In this document: in pieces, positions 25,198 through 33,003 of the stretch
Layout of the letters: each line of letters opens with the position of its first letter
Numbering within the stretch: the first letter of the stretch is position 1
Origin: an uncultured Lachnospiraceae bacterium
GTDB taxonomy: Bacteria > Bacillota > Clostridia > Lachnospirales > Lachnospiraceae
Reading direction: 5' to 3'
DNA: 33,750 nucleotides
Assembly: GCA_947178145.1 (NCBI GenBank)
Contig: CAMWXE010000061.1
Location: 1-33,750 of the forward strand
Translations under genes and position numbers: made by a program
The notes under the pieces: generated by a model
What the model saw: only the letters and a program-made list of their open reading frames with translations
What the model was told of the DNA's origin: nothing
Database searches by the model: none

Positions 25198-26055
25198 CTA
25201 CACAAATACTTCCTGCATAATTCCATGTTCCATATCGTCAATGCTGTAAATAGTATCCATGACCTCAAACGTCTCCCGCAAATTTCCTCTGGCGCTCTTC
25301 CATCCTGTTCCATCCGTAAACCAGACAAACGTAAAGCCGTTTATCGTATCTGCCTCTTGCGAAAGCATCTTATAACTTCTTGCAGTCTCATTCAGTTTTG
25401 ATCCGCCCCCACCATAAAAATTTGTTTCAATTCCATAAATCATTTGCTCTGTCTTTACTACAAAATCAAATCGCTTAGCCGCTTTCCCCTGATTGGAAAG
25501 CGCTGATAAATCAATCATCCACTTTTGTTCAATATCCTTTAAGTACATTTCCTTGAAATAGTTTATGTCCTTCTCGAATCCTGCTGATACGATATACTTC
25601 TCAACCAGATCTTCCATCTGGTGTCCACCCCGGTTCTTTCGGCCATTAGAGTCAAGCCCCGTTTCAATGCCAAGAGCATAGTCGACAAGATTATTTACCA
25701 AATGGTTTCCAATCATATCAAATAATCCTGTCTTACGCATAAACACTTTATACTGTTCCACACTATAGCTCATTTTCTTAAAGTTGTAGAGAAACGCGCC
25801 CTCCTCATCTTGTGCATAAATCTCATTTCCCCGCACAGCAAGCAGCAGCGGCACACAGGATAACGTCTCTGGATATTTTGTCACAATTTTTGCAAAATCT
25901 TCCTCTATATTTTTTGATCCGATTAAAGAATTTAAAATATTCAATTCTACTTTTATCTCATCTACATTTCTCACAACCTTATGGAAATCAATATAATAAT
26001 CATAGCTTGATATACTTGGTCTGAATTTACTTAACCATTCATTAAAATCCCTCAT
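25198..26055 (-). CDS. Type II restriction endonuclease, DpnII/MboI family (predicted GATC)
   Basis: The 285-residue enzyme matches DpnII in length (about 288) and in conserved blocks: GLDSNGRKNRGGHQMEDLVE (about 133-152), RFDFVV (195-200) and YGIETNFYGGGGSKLNETAR (207-226). Asp197 and Glu210 are the likely acidic pair of the PD-(D/E)XK metal site. It should cut unmethylated GATC. ATG 26055 follows AAGGAG. It is the third gene of an operon in the classic order M1, M2, R. All conserved blocks are present, so it looks functional. Confidence 0.92.
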   Translation of the reverse strand: MRDFNEWLSKFRPSISSYDYYIDFHKVVRNVDEIKVELNILNSLIGSKNIEEDFAKIVTKYPETLSCVPLLLAVRGNEIYAQDEEGAFLYNFKKMSYSVEQYKVFMRKTGLFDMIGNHLVNNLVDYALGIETGLDSNGRKNRGGHQMEDLVEKYIVSAGFEKDINYFKEMYLKDIEQKWMIDLSALSNQGKAAKRFDFVVKTEQMIYGIETNFYGGGGSKLNETARSYKMLSQEADTINGFTFVWFTDGTGWKSARGNLRETFEVMDTIYSIDDMEHGIMQEVFV

Positions 26056-26094
26056 CTATTATCACTCCTTCAAAGTAATTTCTTTATTGCTCTA

Positions 26095-26901
26095 TCAACA
26101 AATACTTCCATCTTCCTTCTTTAATCTTCTTTCCGCTATCTCCAAATATTCCTCACTTACTTCTATTCCAATAAATTTTCTCCCCCACCGTACAGCCTCC
26201 ACTCCAGTAGTCCCAGAACCGCAAAATGGATCTAATACAATCTGCCCTGCTTCTGTTGAGGCTAAGACAATTCTCTCAAGCAAATATTCTGGTTTCTGAG
26301 TTGGGTGCTTTCCTTCCGTTTTTTCCGATGGTTTTGTCAATGCACCAATCCACACATCCTTCATCTGTTTTCCGCCATTTTTCTCTTTCATCTCCTCATA
26401 ATTAAAGAAATGCCGAGACTTCTTTTCATCCTTCTTTGCCCATAATATGGTTTCCGTAGAATGTGTGAAGCATCGACATGCTAAGTTTGGCGGCGGATTT
26501 GTTTTCTGCCAAGTGATATTGTTAAGAATTTTAAAACCTTCCTGTTCCAATGCCATACCAATTGAATATATATTGTGCAGCGTTCCCGATATCCAGATTG
26601 TCCCATTCGACTTTAGTATCTTTTTACACAGCCTTATCCACTTTCTGTTAAACTTGTGTTTCTCCTCTACACTGGTTCCACTTGTGCCGAGTTTATCCCA
26701 CGAACCTTTATTTACCGAAACCATTTTGCCACCCTGACAAGTAATCCCATCATTACTTAAAAAATATGGCGGATCTGCAAATATCATATCCACAGATTCC
26801 GGTTTCATTTTTGTTAATATTTTAAAACAATCGCCTAATACCAATTGAGATTCTTCTGTCTCGAAATATAATGGCACCTTCTTTGCAAATAAGTTTTCCA
26901 T
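26095..26901 (-). CDS. DpnA-type DNA adenine methyltransferase (second methylase)
   Basis: The 268-residue enzyme is class beta: the catalytic motif ADPPYFLSNDG (Asp43) precedes the AdoMet-binding DPFCGSGTTGVEA (Asp224). Length equals that of DpnA (268). By family it methylates adenine in GATC and accepts single-stranded DNA, protecting incoming plasmid strands. I chose ATG 26901 because GAGG lies just upstream and it leaves a 10-base gap from the first methylase; a longer frame from 26961 overlaps that gene. It is flanked by the Dam-type methylase before and the endonuclease after, 39 bases away. Confidence 0.92.
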   Translation of the reverse strand: MENLFAKKVPLYFETEESQLVLGDCFKILTKMKPESVDMIFADPPYFLSNDGITCQGGKMVSVNKGSWDKLGTSGTSVEEKHKFNRKWIRLCKKILKSNGTIWISGTLHNIYSIGMALEQEGFKILNNITWQKTNPPPNLACRCFTHSTETILWAKKDEKKSRHFFNYEEMKEKNGGKQMKDVWIGALTKPSEKTEGKHPTQKPEYLLERIVLASTEAGQIVLDPFCGSGTTGVEAVRWGRKFIGIEVSEEYLEIAERRLKKEDGSIC

Positions 26902-26911
26902 TACCTCGTCC

Positions 26912-27748
26912 TCACTCGTAATTGCGTATAATAACCTCTTCACCCACTCTGTTCGATGCATCTGAGTTAATCAGGCGTTTCACGCTGACGACATCTATCT
27001 GATAGCCTTTGCTGCCATACAATTCATTGATCAGTTCTGTATTGTGATTTGTCAGCATACAATAACAGCCTCTTGATGTCAACTCATCGTAAAGTCCTGC
27101 CAGGCGCCTATGACTCTCTATATCAAATCCTTCTTTTGTATAGGACTCAAATGAGGTCGGATTTAGCGGCGCATAAGGACTGTCAAGAAATACAAAATCG
27201 CCCTTTGCTGCATCCAAACATGCTGTTTCAAAGTCACCATCCGCAATTTTTACTGTCTTTAAATACTTTGATATCTCCATAATCATATTGTCGTCAACAG
27301 ATGAACTGCGACTATTATTATATGGAACATTAAAAAGTCCCTTTACATTTACTCTGTATAACCCATTAAAGCAGTGTTTATTGATAAATACAAACAATGC
27401 TGCTAACTCAATGTCATACTCTGCTTTCATCAGTTTATCATTAAAATGTTCTCTCTTGGAGTAATAATACGTTTTACCATCCTCTGACATCTGTGAGTCA
27501 AGTCTGCTGATTTCTTTTAAAAATGCTTCCGGGTTACTACAAATCTGCCGATATGTATTCATTAATGCTTTGTTGATATCGTTTATCAACGCATTTTCAG
27601 GACGTAATTCGAACAGCACCGCACCACCACCCACAAAAGGCTCATAATAATTGTTATATTCTTTTGGCATACGCGCTTTTATCTGTGGCAACAGCTGACG
27701 CTTTCCGCCTGCCCACTTCACAAATGGAGAAATATTTGAATTACTCAT
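26912..27748 (-). CDS. Dam-type DNA adenine methyltransferase (DpnM-like)
   Basis: This 278-residue methylase has the N-terminal AdoMet motif PFVKWAGGKRQLL (8-20), YYEPFVGGGAVLF and the catalytic motif region LDSPYAPLNPTSFESYT. The motif is DSPY (189-192) instead of the usual DPPY. It methylates adenine in GATC, presumably as the main host-protecting enzyme. ATG 27748 follows AGAGGAAC. It is the first gene of the operon and has a promoter at 27796-27824. Length and layout match M.DpnII (about 284). Serine at the second motif position may be common in this branch; I could not check. Confidence 0.92.
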   Translation of the reverse strand: MSNSNISPFVKWAGGKRQLLPQIKARMPKEYNNYYEPFVGGGAVLFELRPENALINDINKALMNTYRQICSNPEAFLKEISRLDSQMSEDGKTYYYSKREHFNDKLMKAEYDIELAALFVFINKHCFNGLYRVNVKGLFNVPYNNSRSSSVDDNMIMEISKYLKTVKIADGDFETACLDAAKGDFVFLDSPYAPLNPTSFESYTKEGFDIESHRRLAGLYDELTSRGCYCMLTNHNTELINELYGSKGYQIDVVSVKRLINSDASNRVGEEVIIRNYE

Positions 27749-27795
27749 TTCAGTTCCTCTTCTCTATGTCTAATGAAAAATTTCTACCATATTTT

Positions 27796-27824
27796 ATTAT
27801 AATGGCAAACTCTGAAAATAACAA
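27796..27824 (-). promoter_or_regulatory. Promoter of the DpnII-type operon
   Basis: On the minus strand TTGTTA (27819-27824, four of six) and a perfect TATAAT (27796-27801) are 17 bases apart, about 45 bases before the first methylase start codon. Confidence 0.7.
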
Positions 27825-27851
27825 CCGAAACTTTCACACTATATGCACTGT

Positions 27852-28475
27852 TTACTTTTGAAAAACGAAAATATACTCATGTTCCAATAACAAGAAATTG
27901 TTATTCTGTTTTTCCCAATACTTTGTAGAACGACAATGATGCTGCTTTTTAATAATAATCTCTTCTATTGCAAATCCTGCCTGTAGAAAGCGATCCATTA
28001 CACGAAAACCTAACGGCACTACTTTCCCTCTTTTTCGCATATCGCCAATCATCACCGCACACCTTTTTCCCTTTTTTAGCACACGATAGGATTCCTGCGC
28101 AACGGGAGTCATTTCTTTCAAAAAATCCTCATAAGTTAAAAGTGAAATATCCCCTTCGATATCCTGGCTATATTTAATGATATCGGCATACGGCGGGTGT
28201 GTGCAAATAAAATCAATACTACTGTCCTTAATAAAATCCAAATCAGCAGCATTTGCTTTCCGCATAAATATCCTTGATTTTGTTTCGCACTGGAATTGTA
28301 AATTTGTTTCAGAGATTGAAACAGATTGCAAATTGATATCAACATCAATTGCATTGCGATTCAGTAGTTTTGCTTCAACAAGTGTCGTTCCACTACCCAT
28401 AAATTGATCTAAGACCCAGTCTCCTGGTCTTGAATAACGAAGTAATAGATTCCTTGGTATATATGGCGGCGGAGC
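27852..28475 (-). pseudogene. DNA methyltransferase, 5'-truncated
   Basis: The open frame runs from 28475, just inside a TGA stop, and begins APPPYIPRNLLLRYSRPGDW, then VLDQFMGSGTTLVEAKLLNR (AdoMet motif I), later ICTHPPYADIIKYS (motif IV, HPPY) and a C-terminus ending HEYIFVFQK. This is the C-terminal three quarters of an N4/N6 amino-methyltransferase whose family normally has more residues before PYIPRN. The only ATG, at 28400, falls inside motif I and has no ribosome site. The gene therefore looks broken at its 5' end, where it meets the opposite-strand endonuclease fragment. It may be the partner methylase of that endonuclease. Confidence 0.75.
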
Positions 28476-28921
28476 TCAAACAAACAAAAACGGGTTACTA
28501 TTTGAACAAACAACATCATTAAATGATGCATTAATGAATGCTGGTTTTGAAATTCATAATAATTATGAAGTATACATGAACAACCGACTGATTGGATATT
28601 CGATAAACCAGGCAGAATTCGCAACAGTCTTTTTAAAATCAAGAGGTATTAATGATAAAATGATTAATTCTAAAAGATGGGAACCTGATGAAGCATTCAT
28701 AAATGAATTAAATCATACTGTATATATCATTGAAAAAAAATTTCAGCACACAAGTGGCTCCGTCCATGAAAAATTAGCCACTTTTCCATTTAAAATATTT
28801 GAATATAAAAAACTTCTAGATCCAATCGGTTATAACATAATATACATATATTTATTATCCTCAGAATGGTTTCATGCTCCAAAGTATCAGGATTATTATG
28901 AACATTATTCTTATATTACCA
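28463..28921 (+). pseudogene. PD-(D/E)XK type II restriction endonuclease, both ends damaged
   Basis: The frame reads GGGAQTNKNGLLFEQTTSLN, DALMNAGFEIHNNYEVYMNN, WEPDEAFINELNHTVYIIEK, KFQHTSGSVHEKLATFPFKI and YIYLLSSEWFHAPKYQDYY. I recall this GAQTNKNG...VYIIEKK...SGSV-EKL layout from type II endonucleases. Asp and Glu in DEAF and IIEKKFQ are the likely metal ligands. An ATG at 28463 is out of frame by one missing base in codon 2, no ribosome site precedes it, and upstream is the antisense methylase. At the 3' end the frame runs on to 29256, antisense to the next gene, so the natural stop seems lost. Probably inactive. Confidence 0.65.
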
Positions 28922-28930
28922 TTCCATCCG

Positions 28931-29524
28931 TTACACCCCCGCATCCCTCCAATATGCCGCATAATAACCAACCGGAAACCGCTCGAAGATACCATCCTCC
29001 TGCATATAAACCGGGTGTCTTGGATTCCTGCTTCTGGTTAACTTTCCACGATAAAACCATTCCAAATCACCATCTAAAGCCTCCTGAATATCATATAGCG
29101 TATCTCCCAGATAAGATCTGGTATCAATCGCATCTCCCCATGCTGCCCATACAGCGTCAATACGATATGCTCCCTGCAATGCCTTCAACACGCTTATATT
29201 CGCATTTATTAAGTCCTGATCAGGCTCCTCTGGCAAATCCGCTGGATGCGGCGTGATAACCGGGTACAGATTTACCATAATCCACCCATCATATCCGGCC
29301 GCTGCAGTCAGCTTCCTGACCTTCCGTATGGTTGGATCGTCGTTTTCCACGCCAGGCTTCGCATTGCTTGGGTTCACTCCAAACACCAGCATATTTCGCT
29401 TTTTGGGCTGCCCTAGCAGATATCTTTCGTTCTCATCGCCCATATAAATCCAGCCCTGCGGAATGTCCTCCTTGTCACGCATCCAGTCTGCCATATTCTC
29501 AAGAATTCTTTTGTCAATATGCAT
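28931..29524 (-). CDS. DUF1643-domain protein
   Basis: This 197-residue protein has the DUF1643 blocks: LVFGVNPSNAKPGVENDDPT, KVRKLTAAAGYDGWIMVNLY (residues about 46-88), AVWAAWGDAIDTR, and a C-terminal ending near GYYAAYWRD. The family has a uracil-DNA-glycosylase-like look (GVNPS, G-W-N-YP), but no biochemical role is established that I know of. ATG 29524 begins two bases after the helicase stop codon (TAAGTATG), so the genes are co-transcribed. That tight pairing with a PLD-helicase in a defence island points to nucleic acid metabolism. Confidence 0.88.
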   Translation of the reverse strand: MHIDKRILENMADWMRDKEDIPQGWIYMGDENERYLLGQPKKRNMLVFGVNPSNAKPGVENDDPTIRKVRKLTAAAGYDGWIMVNLYPVITPHPADLPEEPDQDLINANISVLKALQGAYRIDAVWAAWGDAIDTRSYLGDTLYDIQEALDGDLEWFYRGKLTRSRNPRHPVYMQEDGIFERFPVGYYAAYWRDAGV

Positions 29525-29526
29525 AC

Positions 29527-32052
29527 TTATTGCATCCCTTTCAGATTTGTCTCATACCTTCTCCGATAATACTCCATCGTCCGATACGCCAGAATATCCT
29601 TCATGTGAGACTGCATCGCCTCATTTCCAATACAACCTCTCAGCTCATCCCGAAGAGCGATCGCACAGCCGTCTTTATCCACAAAAAATCCTTTGCCTGA
29701 CTGTTTTAGAAATTTAATCGGCATTGTCTTTGCTTTATTCAAATGCTGCTTGTCCGTCATATTCCTGTACTCTTCATATGAGATATCTGGCGCAAAATCC
29801 TTCCAGTTTGTCCCTGTATCGAAAAATTCTTTCCAACTCTTTAACACTTCCTCATCTGTCACTTCCAGTCTTATATTACCATGGTTATAAAAACTGTACA
29901 GAATTGGCATCTTGTACACTTTCTGCATGTCCGTTGTCTCAATAACCGAGAGCAATTCCCTTCCGATTCCAGCATACAAAATTTCTTCCGTTTCAGACAA
30001 TTCCTGCAAATCATGCAAAAAGTCCAAATACCTGCGAAATGGATTCTCCTTGGCATGTTTCATGCAATACTGATATGTATCATCGTCCATATGCGTAAAC
30101 AGCTCCATTCTTGTAGGCACCTTTCCGTCCAGCAATTCTTTTACACGGTAGTATTCCTGACAAATCCGTTCCCTCACAGACAGCGATTTTTTATCCAATT
30201 CCCTGAACAAATCAATCAAGCGCATATCAAAGTCCACAATACAATCATCAGGATACTCAATTTCATGATAGTCATATGCTTTCTTTGTGGACAATGACTG
30301 GCCGCCAGCAAGAAGCAGGGGAGATTTTCCTGCTTTTTCATAGTTTCCGATAAAATCCAGAACATTGAGATACTCCTTGCCCTTGTAAGTGCGCAGCCCG
30401 CGGCCCAGCTGCTGTAAAAATACGATCGGCGACTCTGTTGGTCTAAGGAACATTACCATATCAAGCGAGGCAATATCCAACCCTTCATTAAACATGTCAA
30501 CAGAAAAAATCACTTTGATTTCCTGTCTCTTAAGCTGCTCGACTGCAATATCCCTGTCCACTGCATATACTCCATCCGCATTGCTGAACACGGCTGCGGA
30601 CGGAATCCCCCTTCTGCAAAATTCCTCTGCCATCCGACTTGCATGCTGCCTGGAACAGCAAAAGCCCAATGCGCGCTTTGAGCGATATTTCCTGTAATAT
30701 TTATAAATCAATTCATATCGATTTGCATTGTCTGCATATATTTCTGTCAGTTCCCTGTCATCATAGCGCCCCTTTACCAGGCGCAGTCCTGAATAATCTG
30801 TCGCATCATAGATGCCATAATAATGAAACGGAACTAACATTCCCTTGTTAATCGCTTCTTTTAACGATATCTCATAGGGCACATTGTAATCGCACAGCTC
30901 ATAAATATTTTTGCCGTCCATCCGCTCCGGAGTCGCAGTGAGTCCCAACATAAACTGCGGTTTGAAATAATCTGCAATCTTTCGATACTGTTCATTGACT
31001 GCATGGTGAAACTCATCAATGACAATATAATCAAAATAATCCGCTTTAAAATATTCTTCGCGCAAATATTCCGCCCTTCCCAAAGTCGCGACAGAAGCAA
31101 ATATAACTGATTTATCGGTATCCTTTTGTCTCCCATAGAAAAAACCATAATCATCAGATTGACGCACATTTTGAAAAGCGACTGCTGCCTGTTTCAATAT
31201 TTCTTCCCTGTGCGCCACGAACAATACTCTATGATACCTGGCCGAATCAAATGCCGCAAGATAAGTTTTCCCGATGCCTGTAGCAGCCTGGACCAGTCCC
31301 TTAACCGCCCCGTCCGCCCTGCTGTCCTCCAATGCATACAGCGCTTCAATCTGCACTCCTCTTGGCTGGAATAAAGCCTCTACTTTAGCATCTGCATTCT
31401 CCTCGTTTTTGTCATATCCGGCCAAATCATTCGCCACGGCAGGCTTATGCCAGTTTTTTGAATATCGGAACAGTTCTTCGTCGTCTATGACGATGGAATG
31501 TCTCACAAACAGCTCCTCAAACGCATTGTAAAACAACAAAAAATTCTTGTTATCCGTTATATTATTAAAACGATAATTCCATTCGATTCCTGATGTCAAC
31601 GCACTTCTCGAAATATTGGAGGATCCGATATAGATTTCACTCATTTTCTCATAATGAAAAATATACGACTTTGGGTGAAATGACCGCCCTTTATCGTTAT
31701 AAAATCTTAAGTCTACCCGGTTTCCCAGCTCCTTCTTGATCAGACAGAGTGCTGACGGCTGTGTAATCCCGAGATAATTTCCTGTAAGAATCCTTATTCG
31801 TACTCCTCTGTCCAGTGCTGCCCGAAGATCACTTAAAATCATCCTGACACCGGATTCCATGAGAAACGAGACTATGATATCAACCCGATTAGCCTTCATC
31901 ATGCTCATTTTCAGCTGATAATACAGAAAGCGGCTGCGGTCTTTATCACCTGTCATTACATCCGTTGACTCGATCACCGTATCATCCAATTGTATTTTTT
32001 CTATCCGCCCACCATGCATATTTATATTTTCCGCAAAATCATATTGAGCCAT
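29527..32052 (-). CDS. PLD-nuclease and SF2 helicase fusion protein
   Basis: The 841-residue protein has an N-terminal phospholipase D-like domain with one HxK motif (H126, K128 in SFHPKSYIF; then IGSSNISRSAL at 142-152). A superfamily 2 helicase follows: Walker A ATGIGKT (257-263), DEFH box (346-349), TATP (372-375) and motif VI QQLGRGLR (547-554). The C-terminal 250 residues are conserved in DUF3427-type helicases. A single HxK implies dimerisation to form the nuclease site. ATG 32052 overlaps the end of the methyltransferase gene by 31 bases. Fused PLD-SF2 proteins occur in defence islands; this one is not a DISARM DrmC or a BREX subunit. Confidence 0.88.
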   Translation of the reverse strand: MAQYDFAENINMHGGRIEKIQLDDTVIESTDVMTGDKDRSRFLYYQLKMSMMKANRVDIIVSFLMESGVRMILSDLRAALDRGVRIRILTGNYLGITQPSALCLIKKELGNRVDLRFYNDKGRSFHPKSYIFHYEKMSEIYIGSSNISRSALTSGIEWNYRFNNITDNKNFLLFYNAFEELFVRHSIVIDDEELFRYSKNWHKPAVANDLAGYDKNEENADAKVEALFQPRGVQIEALYALEDSRADGAVKGLVQAATGIGKTYLAAFDSARYHRVLFVAHREEILKQAAVAFQNVRQSDDYGFFYGRQKDTDKSVIFASVATLGRAEYLREEYFKADYFDYIVIDEFHHAVNEQYRKIADYFKPQFMLGLTATPERMDGKNIYELCDYNVPYEISLKEAINKGMLVPFHYYGIYDATDYSGLRLVKGRYDDRELTEIYADNANRYELIYKYYRKYRSKRALGFCCSRQHASRMAEEFCRRGIPSAAVFSNADGVYAVDRDIAVEQLKRQEIKVIFSVDMFNEGLDIASLDMVMFLRPTESPIVFLQQLGRGLRTYKGKEYLNVLDFIGNYEKAGKSPLLLAGGQSLSTKKAYDYHEIEYPDDCIVDFDMRLIDLFRELDKKSLSVRERICQEYYRVKELLDGKVPTRMELFTHMDDDTYQYCMKHAKENPFRRYLDFLHDLQELSETEEILYAGIGRELLSVIETTDMQKVYKMPILYSFYNHGNIRLEVTDEEVLKSWKEFFDTGTNWKDFAPDISYEEYRNMTDKQHLNKAKTMPIKFLKQSGKGFFVDKDGCAIALRDELRGCIGNEAMQSHMKDILAYRTMEYYRRRYETNLKGMQ

Positions 32053-32618
32053 TTTTCATCACCCCGCCCTGGCCGTACATCCGGTGTAACCCACAGTTCT
32101 TCGATCATTAGTTCTTCGATCTTCTTTAAAAATTCTGCAAAAGTCTTTTCTGTCATATCTGTGAAATAGCGTCCACTCCGCTGCCCCGCAAAAGTTCCAT
32201 ACTTAAACGATGTGTAAATGATACCTTTCTCCTTCAGAGCTTCTGTCATCTTCCACATCACACGCTCCAATTCATCGATCGGCAAATGCAAAATCGATGA
32301 ACAAGCCCAAATCCCGTCATATCTGCTGTTATCGTCCAACTCCTGAAACAGCATATGCCTCACCGAAATACCTGTGTACTCACTGGCTATTCTGCAAAGC
32401 TCCTTAGAACCATCGACTGCCTCTACCCGAAACCCCTGTGACAGAAAATACTTCGTATCCCTCCCGGAACCACAGCCAAAATCAAGAATCACAGCCTGAC
32501 CTGGCAATTTCTTCAGAAATCTTTTCTGCATATCTTCAAATTCTACCGATGCGGTAGTCTTTGCAAAATGAATTGCGTTCAAATCATAATAATCAATTGT
32601 TTTCTCTGTCTCAAACAT
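32022..32618 (-). CDS. Class I SAM-dependent methyltransferase
   Basis: The 198-residue enzyme has motif I ILDFGCGSGRDT (about 44-55), VEAVDGS for motif II, and a motif IV-like DGIWACSSILHLP, as in Methyltransf_25/11 proteins. That fold methylates small molecules or macromolecules and lacks a DPPY-type DNA motif, so DNA base methylation is not indicated. ATG 32618 follows AGAGGGAG; a longer frame from 32702 lacks this. It overlaps the helicase gene by 31 bases, which suggests translational coupling and a shared job with the helicase and DUF1643 protein. Confidence 0.85.
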   Translation of the reverse strand: MFETEKTIDYYDLNAIHFAKTTASVEFEDMQKRFLKKLPGQAVILDFGCGSGRDTKYFLSQGFRVEAVDGSKELCRIASEYTGISVRHMLFQELDDNSRYDGIWACSSILHLPIDELERVMWKMTEALKEKGIIYTSFKYGTFAGQRSGRYFTDMTEKTFAEFLKKIEELMIEELWVTPDVRPGRGDEKWLNMILRKI

Positions 32619-33003
32619 GGTACTCCCTCTAAAAATCAATACAAACGCCTTTGTTTCAGAAGCTGAATCGTACTGCCGTCTTTCCCCGAAAAGGCTCTTC
32701 ACTTACACAATCTAACTGCTGCCGTCCCCGCATCAAAAACTTCTACATCATCCGGCTCAATACCCACGCCGTGACTTTTCCCAGCCCGGAAAGCATTTCT
32801 GTATGCAGCCACGCATGTACATAATTCCATTATATGACGCCTTCTTGCATTGTCAATGTTTATCCTTTCGGTTAACCAATAATCTTTTTACGGCGTTGTC
32901 ATTCCCGCCTTCGTTATCCCAGAGGTTCCAAGTATCGGAACCTCTGGAAATTGTAGTCATTCTGTGCAATCAGGAACCATTCTGGAAAGAACTGAATAAT
33001 CCC
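32619..33003. other. Intergenic region with a hairpin, no gene seen
   Basis: No supported gene. At 32919-32947 an 11-bp perfect stem (CCAGAGGTTCC with GGAACCTCTGG, loop seven bases) lies 57 bases past the collagen-like gene. It lacks a T-run on either strand, so it may protect the 3' end of the message or be a weak terminator. Confidence 0.5.

Noticed and set aside
28922-29256. Extension of the endonuclease frame into the DUF1643 gene
   Set aside because: The reading after 28921 is antisense to a conserved gene and proline-rich in a way typical of shadow frames.
32703-33003. Possible tRNA or small RNA
   Set aside because: No cloverleaf arms or conserved T-loop were seen; only one simple hairpin is present.
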